Source: an uncultured Bacteroidota bacterium
GTDB taxonomy: Bacteria; Bacteroidota; Bacteroidia; Flavobacteriales; Flavobacteriaceae
DNA: 64,000 bases
Assembly: GCA_902619315.1 (NCBI GenBank)
Contig: CACNDW010000003.1
Location: 62,001-126,000, forward strand
Reading direction: 5' to 3'
Shown here in pieces: positions 1 to 7,520 of this stretch. Position 1 is the first letter of the stretch, and the number at the start of each line of letters is the position of its first letter. Under the pieces are notes generated by a model. That model saw only the letters and a program-made list of their open reading frames with translations. It had not been told where the DNA came from and searched no databases. The translations under genes were made by a program, and so were the position numbers.

Positions 1-408
1 TCCATAGAGCAGATTGAAGTTGACGATTTAAATATGACAGATTTACTGGTACTAGAAGATGGCCATTGTTTTAGAAATCATGTACTAAACCTGTGTCAGA
101 TGAATCAAATTGGAGGTGTTCCATTTGATCTTAAAAGTGGAAGTATTGAGACGTTAATAAATCTATCTGATGAAGGACCTTGGATGACTCTACTTCCCTA
201 TCTACATGGAAATAATTTGACAGAAACAAAAAAGAAAAATTTGAGGTTTTTTCCCGAACCTGCCCCAGCAAGAGAAGTTAGTTTAATCCATTACAAAAGT
301 CAATTAAAACTCCCTGTAATTAATGCTTTAAGATCAACAATTGGTAGCATAATCAGAGGTGCTATTAGATTTGAAAATATTAAAGTAATTACCCCAGAAA
401 GGACTTAG
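1..408 (+). CDS. oxyR: OxyR, peroxide-sensing LysR-type regulator (3' end only)
   Basis: The reading frame is open from base 1 and ends with TAG at 406-408, so the DNA-binding half lies outside the window. The 135 visible residues are the end of a LysR-type effector domain. Near residues 18-32 sits LEDGHCFRNHVLNLC, which matches the OxyR redox loop: the two cysteines (about residues 23 and 32) are nine positions apart, as are Cys199 and Cys208 of E. coli OxyR, whose disulfide switches the protein on in response to hydrogen peroxide. By family it would activate catalase and peroxiredoxin genes, but none is in view. Its end overlaps the convergent small gene at 405-614 by four bases. The identity rests on the cysteine loop, so confidence is good although the N-terminus is missing. 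Confidence 0.88.
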   Translation, partial: SIEQIEVDDLNMTDLLVLEDGHCFRNHVLNLCQMNQIGGVPFDLKSGSIETLINLSDEGPWMTLLPYLHGNNLTETKKKNLRFFPEPAPAREVSLIHYKSQLKLPVINALRSTIGSIIRGAIRFENIKVITPERT

Positions 409-614
409 AAAGTATATTGCAGGTTATAGCTTACATCAGGATTAGACTTAGTGAACGATAATGCCCATTGGTATAGCATAACACCTTCTTTTTTTGAAAG
501 TACAGTAAGTGCTTTATAGAGCTCTTTTCTAAAAAGAGCAGCATCAAAGCTAACTTTGCGTAAAATACTTTTATAGAAGAAGTAAGTCGATGATTTTTTC
601 TTGGTGTTCTCCAT
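405..614 (-). CDS. Small conserved hypothetical protein (69 aa)
   Basis: A 69-residue basic protein with no signal peptide or membrane segment. It has the pattern FYKSILRKVSFDAALFRKEL followed by a leucine-rich helix and a conserved-looking W near the end. I recall similar short proteins in many Flavobacteriia (FYK..L.KVSFD..LF.KEL), where they have no assigned function; this is memory of a pattern, not a search result. The gene is convergent with oxyR, overlapping its stop by four bases. No neighbour on the same strand suggests an operon; the broken trpB-like gene upstream ends at its own hairpin terminator. It is likely a real gene, of unknown role. Confidence 0.7.
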   Translation of the reverse strand: MENTKKKSSTYFFYKSILRKVSFDAALFRKELYKALTVLSKKEGVMLYQWALSFTKSNPDVSYNLQYTF

Positions 615-710
615 AACTTAAATTCGTGACCAAATATATTTCTTTAGGAATCAGATAATTGTTGTAGAAATGTTAAAATTCTTAAAAAAGTCATAATAAA
701 AAATATGAAA

Positions 711-737
711 AGCCACCTCATATAAAATAAGGTGGCT
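711..737 (-). terminator. Rho-independent terminator of the trpB-like gene
   Basis: AGCCACCT at 711-718 pairs perfectly with AGGTGGCT at 730-737 around an 11-base loop. Read on the minus strand the stem is followed by TTTTCATATTTTTT, a classic U-tract. It lies 21 bases beyond the stop of the trpB-like pseudogene. Confidence 0.75.
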
Positions 738-758
738 ATTTTAAACTTCATTAAAAAA

Positions 759-2116
759 TTAAATTTCTGGAGTACTTAGTTTCGCAATTGAAGCTTGAAT
801 TTGAGTTTCAGAAAGTTCGTGCTTTATAATTTTACCAGCAAAATAATCTTCATAGGCTTTCATGTCAAAATTTCCATGACCACAAAGGTTGATTAAAATG
901 GTTTCAGATTTACCCTCAACCTTACAGCGCTCTGCCTCAGCTATTGCAGTTGCTATTCCGTGGGTAGCTTCTGGAGCAGGAATTATACCCTCTGATTGAG
1001 CAAACTTTACTCCTGCATCAAACACTTCAACATTGTCATGAGCTCTGGCTTCAATCAACTTATCTTTTAAAAGTTGACTAACAATAACACCTGCTCCATG
1101 ATATCACAAACCTCCTGCATGAATGGGTGCTGGAACAAAATCGTGCCCCAGGGTATACATGGGTAAAAGGGGGGTAATTCCCGCGGTGTCTCCAAAATCA
1201 TATCTAAAAATACCCCTGGTTAACTTAGGACATGAGGAAGGTTCACTTGCAATAAATCTAATAGATTTTCCTTCGTCAAAATTGAGCCTTAAAAAGGGAA
1301 ATGCCAGGCCAGAAAAATTTGAACCACCACCAAATGGAGCGATAACAATGTCAGGCATATCTCCCGCCTTTTCCATTTGTAGAATTGCCTCTTGTCCGAT
1401 AATGGTTTGGTGCAATTTGACGTGATTAAGAACACTACCTAGTGCATACTTTGTGTGCTCATCAGATGCAGCTCTTTCTATGGCCTCTGAAATTGCAATT
1501 CCAAGGGAACCTGATGTATTTGGGTCTTCTGTCAAGAATTTTTTTCCAATTTCTGTAGCCTCTGAAGGTGATGGAAAAACTTTTGCCCCCCAAGTGTTCA
1601 TCATTACTTTTCGATAAGGTTTATGATTAAAAGAAAGTTTTACCATATAAACTTCACATTCGATATCAAAATGCCTGCAAGCAAAACTCAATGCATACCC
1701 CACTAACCTGCCCCAGTCTCAGTAGTTATTTTTTTAACACCCTCCTTTTTATTGTAGTAAGCTTGAGCAACAGCTGTGTTGGGTTTGTGGGAACCTGTAG
1801 GGCTTACCCCTTCATATTTGTAATATATTTTGGCTGGAGTATCTAATTTTTTTTCAAGGTTGTAGGCTCGGTATAATGGTGTGAGTCGCCACATGGAGTA
1901 GATATTTCTTACTTCATCGGGGATGTCAATAAATTTATCCATACTAACTTCCTGCTTAATCAGCTCCATAGGAAACAAAGGAGCTAAGGCTTCAGGCCCG
2001 ATCGGTTCCATAGTACCTGGATTTAGAGGAGGAAGTGGCTTGTTAGGCATGTCTGCAACAACGTTATACCATTTATCTGGTATCTCTTTTTCACTTAAGG
2101 TAATTTTGCGTTCCAT
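759..2116 (-). pseudogene. trpB2: TrpB-like PLP enzyme (tryptophan synthase beta, TrpB2 type), three lesions
   Basis: Three minus-strand fragments (1703-2116, 1104-1703, 759-1058) join into one protein of about 452 residues, the normal length of the TrpB2 type of tryptophan synthase beta chain, which condenses indole and serine with PLP. Family landmarks are the start [26 protein letters not shown] with the PLP lysine, [20 protein letters not shown] and HAGGL-YHG. The frame is broken at three sites: TAG at 1703-1705 where TETGAGQWG would need Gln; a missing base just after it (TGGGGTATG, probably one G lost from a run at 1698-1701), after which the next fragment continues [10 protein letters not shown]; and TGA at 1104-1106 where HAGGLRYHG would need Arg, with the frame unchanged beyond. 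Two nonsense changes plus an indel argue for a decaying gene rather than one sequencing slip, though assembly error is not excluded. No other trp gene is nearby. Confidence 0.85.
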
Positions 2117-2182
2117 AAATTTTTGGTTTTTGTCATTATCCTAAATATATAAAAATTGTTTTCAAATTTGGGGATTTTAGGA

Positions 2183-2213
2183 TTTGCAATAATTTTATTT
2201 AATCCTATATTTG
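2183..2213 (+). promoter_or_regulatory. Promoter of the tRNA-Pro pair (TTTG-N19-TAnnTTTG)
   Basis: TTTG at 2183-2186 and TATATTTG at 2206-2213 are separated by exactly 19 bases, the spacing expected for Bacteroidota housekeeping promoters. The -7 element ends 30 bases before the first tRNA. This is the best promoter match noticed in the window. Confidence 0.7.
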
Positions 2214-2243
2214 CGCACCTATTGAATTACCGAAAAATTGTCA

Positions 2244-2318
2244 CGGGGTGTAGCGTAGCCCGGTCATCGCGCCTGCTTTGGGAGCAGGAGGTCGCAGGTT
2301 CGAATCCTGCCACCCCGA
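2244..2318 (+). tRNA. tRNA-Pro (anticodon TGG)
   Basis: A full cloverleaf can be drawn. The acceptor arm CGGGGTG (2244-2250) pairs with CACCCCG (2311-2317), with discriminator A at 2318. The anticodon stem CCTGC/GCAGG encloses the loop TTTGGGA, giving anticodon TGG. The T arm is GCAGG-TTCGAAT-CCTGC. The complete 3' CCA is not encoded. It is followed after 32 bases by a second tRNA-Pro and probably shares its promoter. Confidence 0.96.
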
Positions 2319-2350
2319 CAATGATAATCTGGTATCAATCAAGGTTAATT

Positions 2351-2424
2351 CGGGATGTGGCGCAGCCTGGTAGCGCACACGCATGGGGTGCGTGGGGTCG
2401 CAGGTTCAAATCCTGTCATCCCGA
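2351..2424 (+). tRNA. tRNA-Pro (anticodon GGG)
   Basis: The acceptor CGGGATG (2351-2357) pairs with CATCCCG (2417-2423), with discriminator A at 2424. The anticodon stem CACGC/GCGTG holds the loop ATGGGGT, giving anticodon GGG. The T arm is GCAGG-TTCAAAT-CCTGT, with one G-T pair. Together with the upstream TGG tRNA this pair reads all proline codons except possibly CCG, which TGG may reach by wobble. Confidence 0.95.
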
Positions 2425-2631
2425 CTAAATAACCAAGTAAACCCATGGTATTAAAGAGTTTATGTTTTGTCAAACATATTTTACTCACCATATTAATTAC
2501 CAAAATAATTTGCTCTAAAGCTAAATACATGGGGAAACATGTTAAAGGTCAAAAAAATTATGCCAATATTTCTCGAATAATTTCACCTTCAACATCAGTC
2601 AGTCTGAATGGAAACCCTTTAACTTAGTAAT
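2425..2631. other. Intergenic stretch between the tRNAs and the sulfatase
   Basis: These 207 bases hold no convincing gene. A 60-codon reading frame at 2445-2627 has no recognisable domain, no ribosome-binding signal that I can see and mixed composition. No clear promoter of TAnnTTTG type was found for the sulfatase. Confidence 0.5.
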
Positions 2632-2734
2632 ATGAAAAAAAACATAAATGTAATTCTTATAACTCTTCTAATTATTTCTTGTAATCTAAAAGAAAAAAAA
2701 AAAATGGGTTGAAGATTTAAATGTCCTATTTATA
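2632..2734 (+). other. Lipoprotein signal peptide and A12 tract, out of frame with the sulfatase
   Basis: ATG at 2632 opens a typical lipoprotein leader, MKKNINVILITLLIISC, with a lipobox (IISC) and Cys at about residue 17. The frame then enters 12 consecutive A (2693-2704) and stops at TGA after MG. The sulfatase frame is one base further on: removing one A would join the leader to KWVEDLNVLFIMTDDLN, the usual sulfatase start. The sulfatase frame itself has TGA at 2633-2635, so it has no leader of its own. Confidence 0.75.
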
Positions 2735-4216
2735 ATGACGGATGATTTAAATTGCGATTTGGGAACCTATGGCCATCATCAAGTAATTAGCCCCAATATT
2801 GATAGATTGGCCAGTGAGGGCGTTCTTTTTGAAAATGCACACAATCAATTCCCCTTGTGTGGTCCTTCAAGAGCTTCCTTGATGACAGGAATGTACTCTG
2901 ACCAAACCAATCACACATTGCTGGATGTTGATTTACGACAGACCATCCCCGATGTAGTCACACTAGGGCAGCGATTTCGTCAGCGGGGATATACCTCTGT
3001 CAGAATTGGAAAGATTTATCATTATGGAAATCCAGGAACTATTGGAACCTCAGGACAAGATGATATATCTACATGGGATTATACTATAAATCCTTATGGA
3101 AGAGATAAAGAAGAGGAGTATAAAATCAATACACTTAAAAAAAGACAATATGGAGGAACGCTTAGTTGGTTAGCTGCAGAGGGAAATGATGAAGAACAGA
3201 CCGATGGAATTGGAGCCACAGAGGCCATTGAACAATTAGAAAAATTCTCAAAAAATAGAAAAAAATTCTTTTTAGCAGTGGGAATGTATAGACCACACAC
3301 TCCTTATGTTGCTCCCAAAAAATATTTTGACCTTTATCAAATGGACGAAATGGAAATTCCATATAGTGGTAGCTCAGATGAATATTTGAGTTCAATTCCG
3401 CTACCTGCTGCACTTTCGGTAAGATGGAAAAAAGATCAAAACCTTTTAAATGACAAATCCAATTATAAATTAGCTCAGGAAATAAAAGAAGCTTATTTCG
3501 CAACAACCACTTTTGTAGATGCTCAAGTAGGAAGAATCTTGAATAAATTAAGACAAACAGGTCTTGACAAAAATACTATAGTTGTCTTTACCTCAGATCA
3601 TGGTTATCACTTAGGAGAGCATGGTCATTGGCAAAAACAGACCTTATTTGAGAATGCGACTAGAGTACCCTTAATTTTTAAAGGCCCAGGGGTTGAAAAT
3701 GGTGTTAGATCTAACTCTCCAGTTGAATTAATCGATATTTATCCCACTTTAATGGATTTAACAAAAATTGAAGCACCGTCTCATGTAGTTGGAAAAAGTT
3801 TAGTACCAATTTTCAATGATCATAAGCATAAGGTTAGGCAAAGTGCATTGACAAGGTGGAGAGCTTCTCAGCATGGAAGTTTAAACTTTAAAGAGTCTGG
3901 GATTCAGGGTTATTCAATAAAAACTGAAAGATTTAGGCTAACAAAATGGGGGGAAAATGGAGAACACGGTTATGAACTATATGATCATGAAAAAGATAGC
4001 GAGGAAATGGATAATTTAGTCAATAATTTATCCTATAAATCTACACTCGATTCATTAAAAAAACATATTGATCTCAGAATAGCCAATGCCAGAAAAAAGC
4101 CGGATGGTTTGGGACGGCAGTTCGAAGAAAAACGCTTGCATAAAGTCATTATGACCCCAGGCGATCTGTATGACATTGACAGCAAAAGAATCTGGGAAAG
4201 ACCCGCTGACGAATAG
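2735..4216 (+). CDS. Sulfatase, iduronate-2-sulfatase-like (S1 formylglycine type)
   Basis: This enzyme hydrolyses sulfate esters, probably on sulfated polysaccharides or their fragments. The type I signature CGPSRASLMTG (Cys about residue 42 from this ATG) gives the cysteine that becomes formylglycine. Metal ligands are visible as TDD near the start and SDHG near residue 288. IGKIYHYG, GMYRPHTPYVAPKKYFDLY and the C-terminal GYELYDHEKDSEEMDNL are typical of the iduronate-2-sulfatase group. In-frame ATG 2735 falls inside the conserved first strand (NVLFIMTDD), so the natural product almost certainly begins at the lipoprotein leader at 2632, one frame away across the A12 run; as read, the enzyme would lack export and part of its first strand. 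It is convergent with the esterase and ThuA genes. The substrate cannot be told from sequence, and no anaerobic sulfatase-maturing enzyme or FGE is in view. Confidence 0.9.
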   Translation: MTDDLNCDLGTYGHHQVISPNIDRLASEGVLFENAHNQFPLCGPSRASLMTGMYSDQTNHTLLDVDLRQTIPDVVTLGQRFRQRGYTSVRIGKIYHYGNPGTIGTSGQDDISTWDYTINPYGRDKEEEYKINTLKKRQYGGTLSWLAAEGNDEEQTDGIGATEAIEQLEKFSKNRKKFFLAVGMYRPHTPYVAPKKYFDLYQMDEMEIPYSGSSDEYLSSIPLPAALSVRWKKDQNLLNDKSNYKLAQEIKEAYFATTTFVDAQVGRILNKLRQTGLDKNTIVVFTSDHGYHLGEHGHWQKQTLFENATRVPLIFKGPGVENGVRSNSPVELIDIYPTLMDLTKIEAPSHVVGKSLVPIFNDHKHKVRQSALTRWRASQHGSLNFKESGIQGYSIKTERFRLTKWGENGEHGYELYDHEKDSEEMDNLVNNLSYKSTLDSLKKHIDLRIANARKKPDGLGRQFEEKRLHKVIMTPGDLYDIDSKRIWERPADE

Positions 4217-4239
4217 AGATCAGATAAATCGAATAACCA

Positions 4240-5037
4240 TCATTTTTCTACTTGTATCTCCCAAACTATTTTTTTTTGTTGGGAAAACAACCATTGCATC
4301 AAATCCGGGTCAGCAAAAGCGTTATGCCAACTGTCATGATTGACCTCAGGATACAAGGTCAGTTTCACCGGTGCATTGATTTTCCTTAGTGCCTGATACA
4401 TTCTTTTTGAATGTTCTACCCATACTACACCATCCATTTCACCGTGAAAAATCCATAATGGGGTTTTTTGCAATAAAGGGGCCCAGTTGGGATTTGCTCC
4501 CCCACAGATGGGGAACGCCGCTGCAAAATATTCCGGATTCCTGCTCACCAACTCAAAAGTGCCCATACCCCCCATGGACAAGCCTCCCACATAACGTCGG
4601 GTGGCATCGATCCGATAATTCTTTTCTAAAAAAAACATCAAGGCTTCTAAAATTTCTAATTGAGAATTGTTTGGAAGTGACTTGGAATAAGTGTATTTTT
4701 TTTCTAAAGAAGTCTCATAATCCTTTTCAACACTGGACCAATAAGAGCCTTTAGGACATTGCGGGAAAACAACTACAGCAGGGTATTTTGCCCTAAATTG
4801 TTCCGATTGGAAAAGATAACTTCCATGAACCAATTGGGATTGATTGTCATTGCCTCGCTCTCCTGCTCCGTGAAGAACCAAAAGCAATGGATAAGTGTTT
4901 TGAGGATTGAAGTTTTTGGGTAATAGAATCCTGTAGGGAAGGGCATCCCCTTGATGTTCAAAAATTTTTGCTTCATATTCTTGACCAAAAGTTAGGCAAA
5001 GGGTAAATGTAAATAATATTAAAAAATAATTTTTCAA
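4240..5037 (-). CDS. Secreted alpha/beta-hydrolase esterase (COG4099-like)
   Basis: An export signal (MKNYFLILFTFTLCLTFGQ) is followed by an alpha/beta hydrolase of the kind annotated as predicted peptidase or feruloyl/acetyl esterase. LLVLHGAGERG provides the oxyanion region, GLSMGG the nucleophile elbow (Ser about 154), GEMDGVV the acid (Asp about 202) and VNHDSWH the histidine (about 234), so the catalytic triad is complete. At 265 residues it is a single compact domain with no carbohydrate-binding module. It lies 27 bases downstream of the ThuA-like gene on the same strand, probably one transcript. Next to a sulfatase and sugar oxidoreductases it could remove acyl groups from a polysaccharide, but that is inferred from context. 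Confidence 0.85.
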   Translation of the reverse strand: MKNYFLILFTFTLCLTFGQEYEAKIFEHQGDALPYRILLPKNFNPQNTYPLLLVLHGAGERGNDNQSQLVHGSYLFQSEQFRAKYPAVVVFPQCPKGSYWSSVEKDYETSLEKKYTYSKSLPNNSQLEILEALMFFLEKNYRIDATRRYVGGLSMGGMGTFELVSRNPEYFAAAFPICGGANPNWAPLLQKTPLWIFHGEMDGVVWVEHSKRMYQALRKINAPVKLTLYPEVNHDSWHNAFADPDLMQWLFSQQKKIVWEIQVEK

Positions 5038-5064
5038 AAGAGTAGTTTAGGGTTGTTTATATTT

Positions 5065-6003
5065 TCATAAAGGTGAGTCATCACAGTCAATTAATCCTGC
5101 GGTGTATAAAAGTCCATTGAGGAGAAATTGAAGAAATTTTCGGTTTTCAAAACTTTGCGCATTATGAGATGGAGAGGAATAAAAAACCCTGCCACGGCCA
5201 TAACGTTTGATCCATGAAATGTATTTTATTTTGTCTTTGGGGCGCTCTCTATTCATCTTTATTTTATCTAATTCGACATACAATAAGGGTCTAAAATTAT
5301 ATCTGTAATAAGCATTTTTAAAAAAATAGGGTTCGTCATAGTGAATAAAGCCATTTGGATCAAAACTGCTAACTAAAGGATGTTTAGGGTCAACCAATTT
5401 TACATGAAGTTTCTGCTGAGGAGGGTGATAGTCAAAACTACCTCCAGTCATGTCACTAAATTCGATAGAATTATTTTGCATTACAATGGCACCGTGCAGT
5501 AGCGTAAGTCCTTTTCCTTTCCTTACAAATTGAATTAAATTATCTTCTAATCGTTTTGCTTTCTTTATTTTTTGTTGTTGACTTAATGTAGAATCCTTAT
5601 TGAAAATATCCCAAAACAAATCCCTACGATCACCATGAGAGTTTGTGTTGTTGAGAACTATGACGTCATATTTTGAAATGTTTTTTTTATTAAAAACGGT
5701 ATAATCCTTTGATGGAGTTACCTCAAAAGCACCTGAATTTTGGGCAATCATTTGCATTACTGCCTCAGTGTGCGGTATTGTCCAATGCTGGTATCCCGTG
5801 TGAAGAGAAAAAATCAATAATTTTTTCTTCTTTTTAACATGTGTTTTTTTTTGATCACTCACCATAGATTCAATTTTTTCTTTCCATTCTGAACTTAATT
5901 CAAAAGAGGGTAAACTCTGCCCATGAACTAACGTAATTGCAAATGATAAAAAAACAGTAACGAGTGATTTAGATTTAAGCAGAATTGAAATTGGTTTGAT
6001 CAT
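5065..6003 (-). CDS. ThuA-like domain protein, secreted
   Basis: A cleavable-looking leader (residues 1 to about 29, ending VHGQ) precedes a ThuA-like domain, a class I glutamine amidotransferase-like fold found in trehalose-utilisation and many Bacteroidota sugar clusters. Landmarks are LLIFSLHTGYQHWTIPHT at the first strand, YDVIVLNNTNSHGDRRDLFW, GKGLTLLHGA, GGSFDYHPPQQKLHVKLVDPKHPL and YDEPYFF. The precise reaction of ThuA proteins is not settled. It is divergent from the DUF6807 operon across a 264-base region rich in repeats, and in tandem with the esterase. Length (312 aa) is normal for the family. Confidence 0.85.
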   Translation of the reverse strand: MIKPISILLKSKSLVTVFLSFAITLVHGQSLPSFELSSEWKEKIESMVSDQKKTHVKKKKKLLIFSLHTGYQHWTIPHTEAVMQMIAQNSGAFEVTPSKDYTVFNKKNISKYDVIVLNNTNSHGDRRDLFWDIFNKDSTLSQQQKIKKAKRLEDNLIQFVRKGKGLTLLHGAIVMQNNSIEFSDMTGGSFDYHPPQQKLHVKLVDPKHPLVSSFDPNGFIHYDEPYFFKNAYYRYNFRPLLYVELDKIKMNRERPKDKIKYISWIKRYGRGRVFYSSPSHNAQSFENRKFLQFLLNGLLYTAGLIDCDDSPL

Positions 6004-6267
6004 AAGTCAAGATTACTAATTTTAAATAAAAAGTAATTTTTAAAATTATTAAATTTATATTCCAATTGTGTGCGTACACGTGTTGCTTGGTAAATTTAAT
6101 AATTAATTAGTCAATTTGTAAAGTAATTAACAAAAAGCCCTTGTAAATATTGTATATTGTTAATGCGATCTAATGCCATTTAAAAAATTGAATTCAAATA
6201 AACATTACAATATTTACATTACAATAAAACACTCTAATAAACTAGTTTTAACTATTAAGGCTTTATA
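6004..6267. other. Divergent control region of the sugar locus
   Basis: These 264 bases separate the ThuA gene (minus) from the DUF6807 operon (plus). They are very AT-rich and hold a 13-base perfect inverted repeat (6142-6154 and 6206-6218), a 10-base direct repeat (6203-6212 and 6217-6226) and a CACGTG-centred palindrome (6076-6083). No coding frame or clear TAnnTTTG element was found. Confidence 0.55.
6142..6218. repeat. 13-base inverted repeat, 51 bases apart, upstream of the sugar operon
   Basis: TGTAAATATTGTA at 6142-6154 is the exact reverse complement of TACAATATTTACA at 6206-6218. The second arm overlaps a tandem CATTACAATA (6203-6212 and 6217-6226) whose starts are 14 bases apart. 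The arrangement suggests paired binding sites for a regulator, with possible looping. In AT-rich DNA some repetition is expected by chance. Confidence 0.5.
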
Positions 6268-7512
6268 ATGAAAAATTTATATTTCTTGTTTTTACTTTTT
6301 TTTGGAAGTGTAATCATGAATGGTCAAAACTGTTTGTGCATAAAAGTTGAGGATGATATTTCTTCAGATTTTGAGAGGCCTGTTTCAATTGTGCTTGATA
6401 ATCAAAAAAACTACTGCTGGGATAAAGACATCGTATTAGTTAAAAAAAATGGAATTGAGACAGAAGTTGTCCCATTTCAGATAGACCACAATCAAAAAAA
6501 TAAAATCTGGTTTAAGCACACCAATGAACCTGGAGTCAAAACCACTTACTGCTTTACATATAAAAAAAATCTAAAAAATGCCTCTTTATTTAATTACATA
6601 TTAGATAATGGTGATCTAAAGGTAAAGTTTGGAGATCAATCATTGATACATTATCGTTATGAAATGAAATTACCCCCTGAAGGGGTTGATAAACTTTATC
6701 AAAAATCAGGTTATATCCACCCCATTATTTCTTCTAAAGGAGATACCCTTACCAGAATTCAACCACCCGACCATTATCACCACTACGGTGTTTGGGGACC
6801 CTGGACTAGGACCAGAATCAATGATAGAAGAGTAGATTTTTGGAATTTAAATGACGGGCAGGGTACAGTCTTGTTTAAAAGTTTTAAAAACATTATGGCT
6901 GGAAGTATTTATGGTGGCTTTGTCGCACATCAAGAACATTTTAATTTGACGTCAAAAAAAGGAACAAAGTTGGCACTAAATGAAAACCTTACTGTCAAAG
7001 TATGGAAAAACAATAATCCTAATCAATATTTCATAGACTACACCACTAAGTTTAGTTCCCCACTGGAAAGAGGTATCCTTTTCGAGGCATATAGATATGG
7101 AGGTGGTTTAGGGTTTCGCTTCAAGGAACAATGGGATAAAGAAAATTGTGAGGTCATTACATCTGAAGGAAAAAATAGAGCATCGGCTGACGGTACCTTG
7201 GCAAAATGGTGCATTGTATATGGAGATGCCAGTGTGGGAGAGGGCATTACTGGTGTCCTTTTTATGAGTCATCCCAACAATCGATCTCATCCCGAGCCTA
7301 TGAGAATATGGCCAATGAATGCTAACAAAGGAAGGGGTGATATGTTTTTTGAATTTTGCCCAATCAGACATAAAGACTGGAAAATTGAACCCCAAAAATC
7401 CTATGAATTGAATTATCGTATGCTTGTTTTTGATGGTAAGATCACGCCCCAAGAAGCTGAGCAACACTGGAAAGCATTTGCTTTTCAACCCTTATTAGAG
7501 ATTACAAAATAA
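6268..7512 (+). CDS. DUF6807 (PmoA-like) family protein, secreted
   Basis: A signal peptide (MKNLYFLFLLFFGSVIMNGQ) leads into a beta-rich protein of 414 residues. The central part matches the family formerly labelled methane oxygenase PmoA (DUF6807): GYIHPIISSKGDTLTRIQPPDHYHHYGVWGPWT, then RVDFWNLNDGQGTV, a GGLGFRF segment and the late MSHPNNRSHPEPMRIWP. The family name is historical; members are common in carbohydrate and planctomycete-type gene clusters and have no proven methane role. The histidine-rich DHYHHYG could bind metal, but I know of no proof. First gene of a tight operon; the next starts eight bases on. Function unknown; probably acts on a sugar acid or glycoside in the periplasm. 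Confidence 0.85.
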   Translation: MKNLYFLFLLFFGSVIMNGQNCLCIKVEDDISSDFERPVSIVLDNQKNYCWDKDIVLVKKNGIETEVVPFQIDHNQKNKIWFKHTNEPGVKTTYCFTYKKNLKNASLFNYILDNGDLKVKFGDQSLIHYRYEMKLPPEGVDKLYQKSGYIHPIISSKGDTLTRIQPPDHYHHYGVWGPWTRTRINDRRVDFWNLNDGQGTVLFKSFKNIMAGSIYGGFVAHQEHFNLTSKKGTKLALNENLTVKVWKNNNPNQYFIDYTTKFSSPLERGILFEAYRYGGGLGFRFKEQWDKENCEVITSEGKNRASADGTLAKWCIVYGDASVGEGITGVLFMSHPNNRSHPEPMRIWPMNANKGRGDMFFEFCPIRHKDWKIEPQKSYELNYRMLVFDGKITPQEAEQHWKAFAFQPLLEITK

Positions 7513-7520
7513 TTAAACCA

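Noticed and set aside
2156..2428. A 90-codon plus-strand frame covering both tRNA genes
   Set aside because: It is read through tRNA-Pro sequence; both cloverleaves are complete.
2445..2627. A 60-codon frame upstream of the sulfatase
   Set aside because: No domain, no initiation signal and no support from neighbours; a chance frame or a very old remnant.
6076..6083. CACGTG palindrome considered as a parS site
   Set aside because: Outside the core, the flanks do not match the parS consensus TGTTTCACGTGAAACA. A TCACGTGA inside the DUF349 gene (near 42355) was rejected for the same reason.
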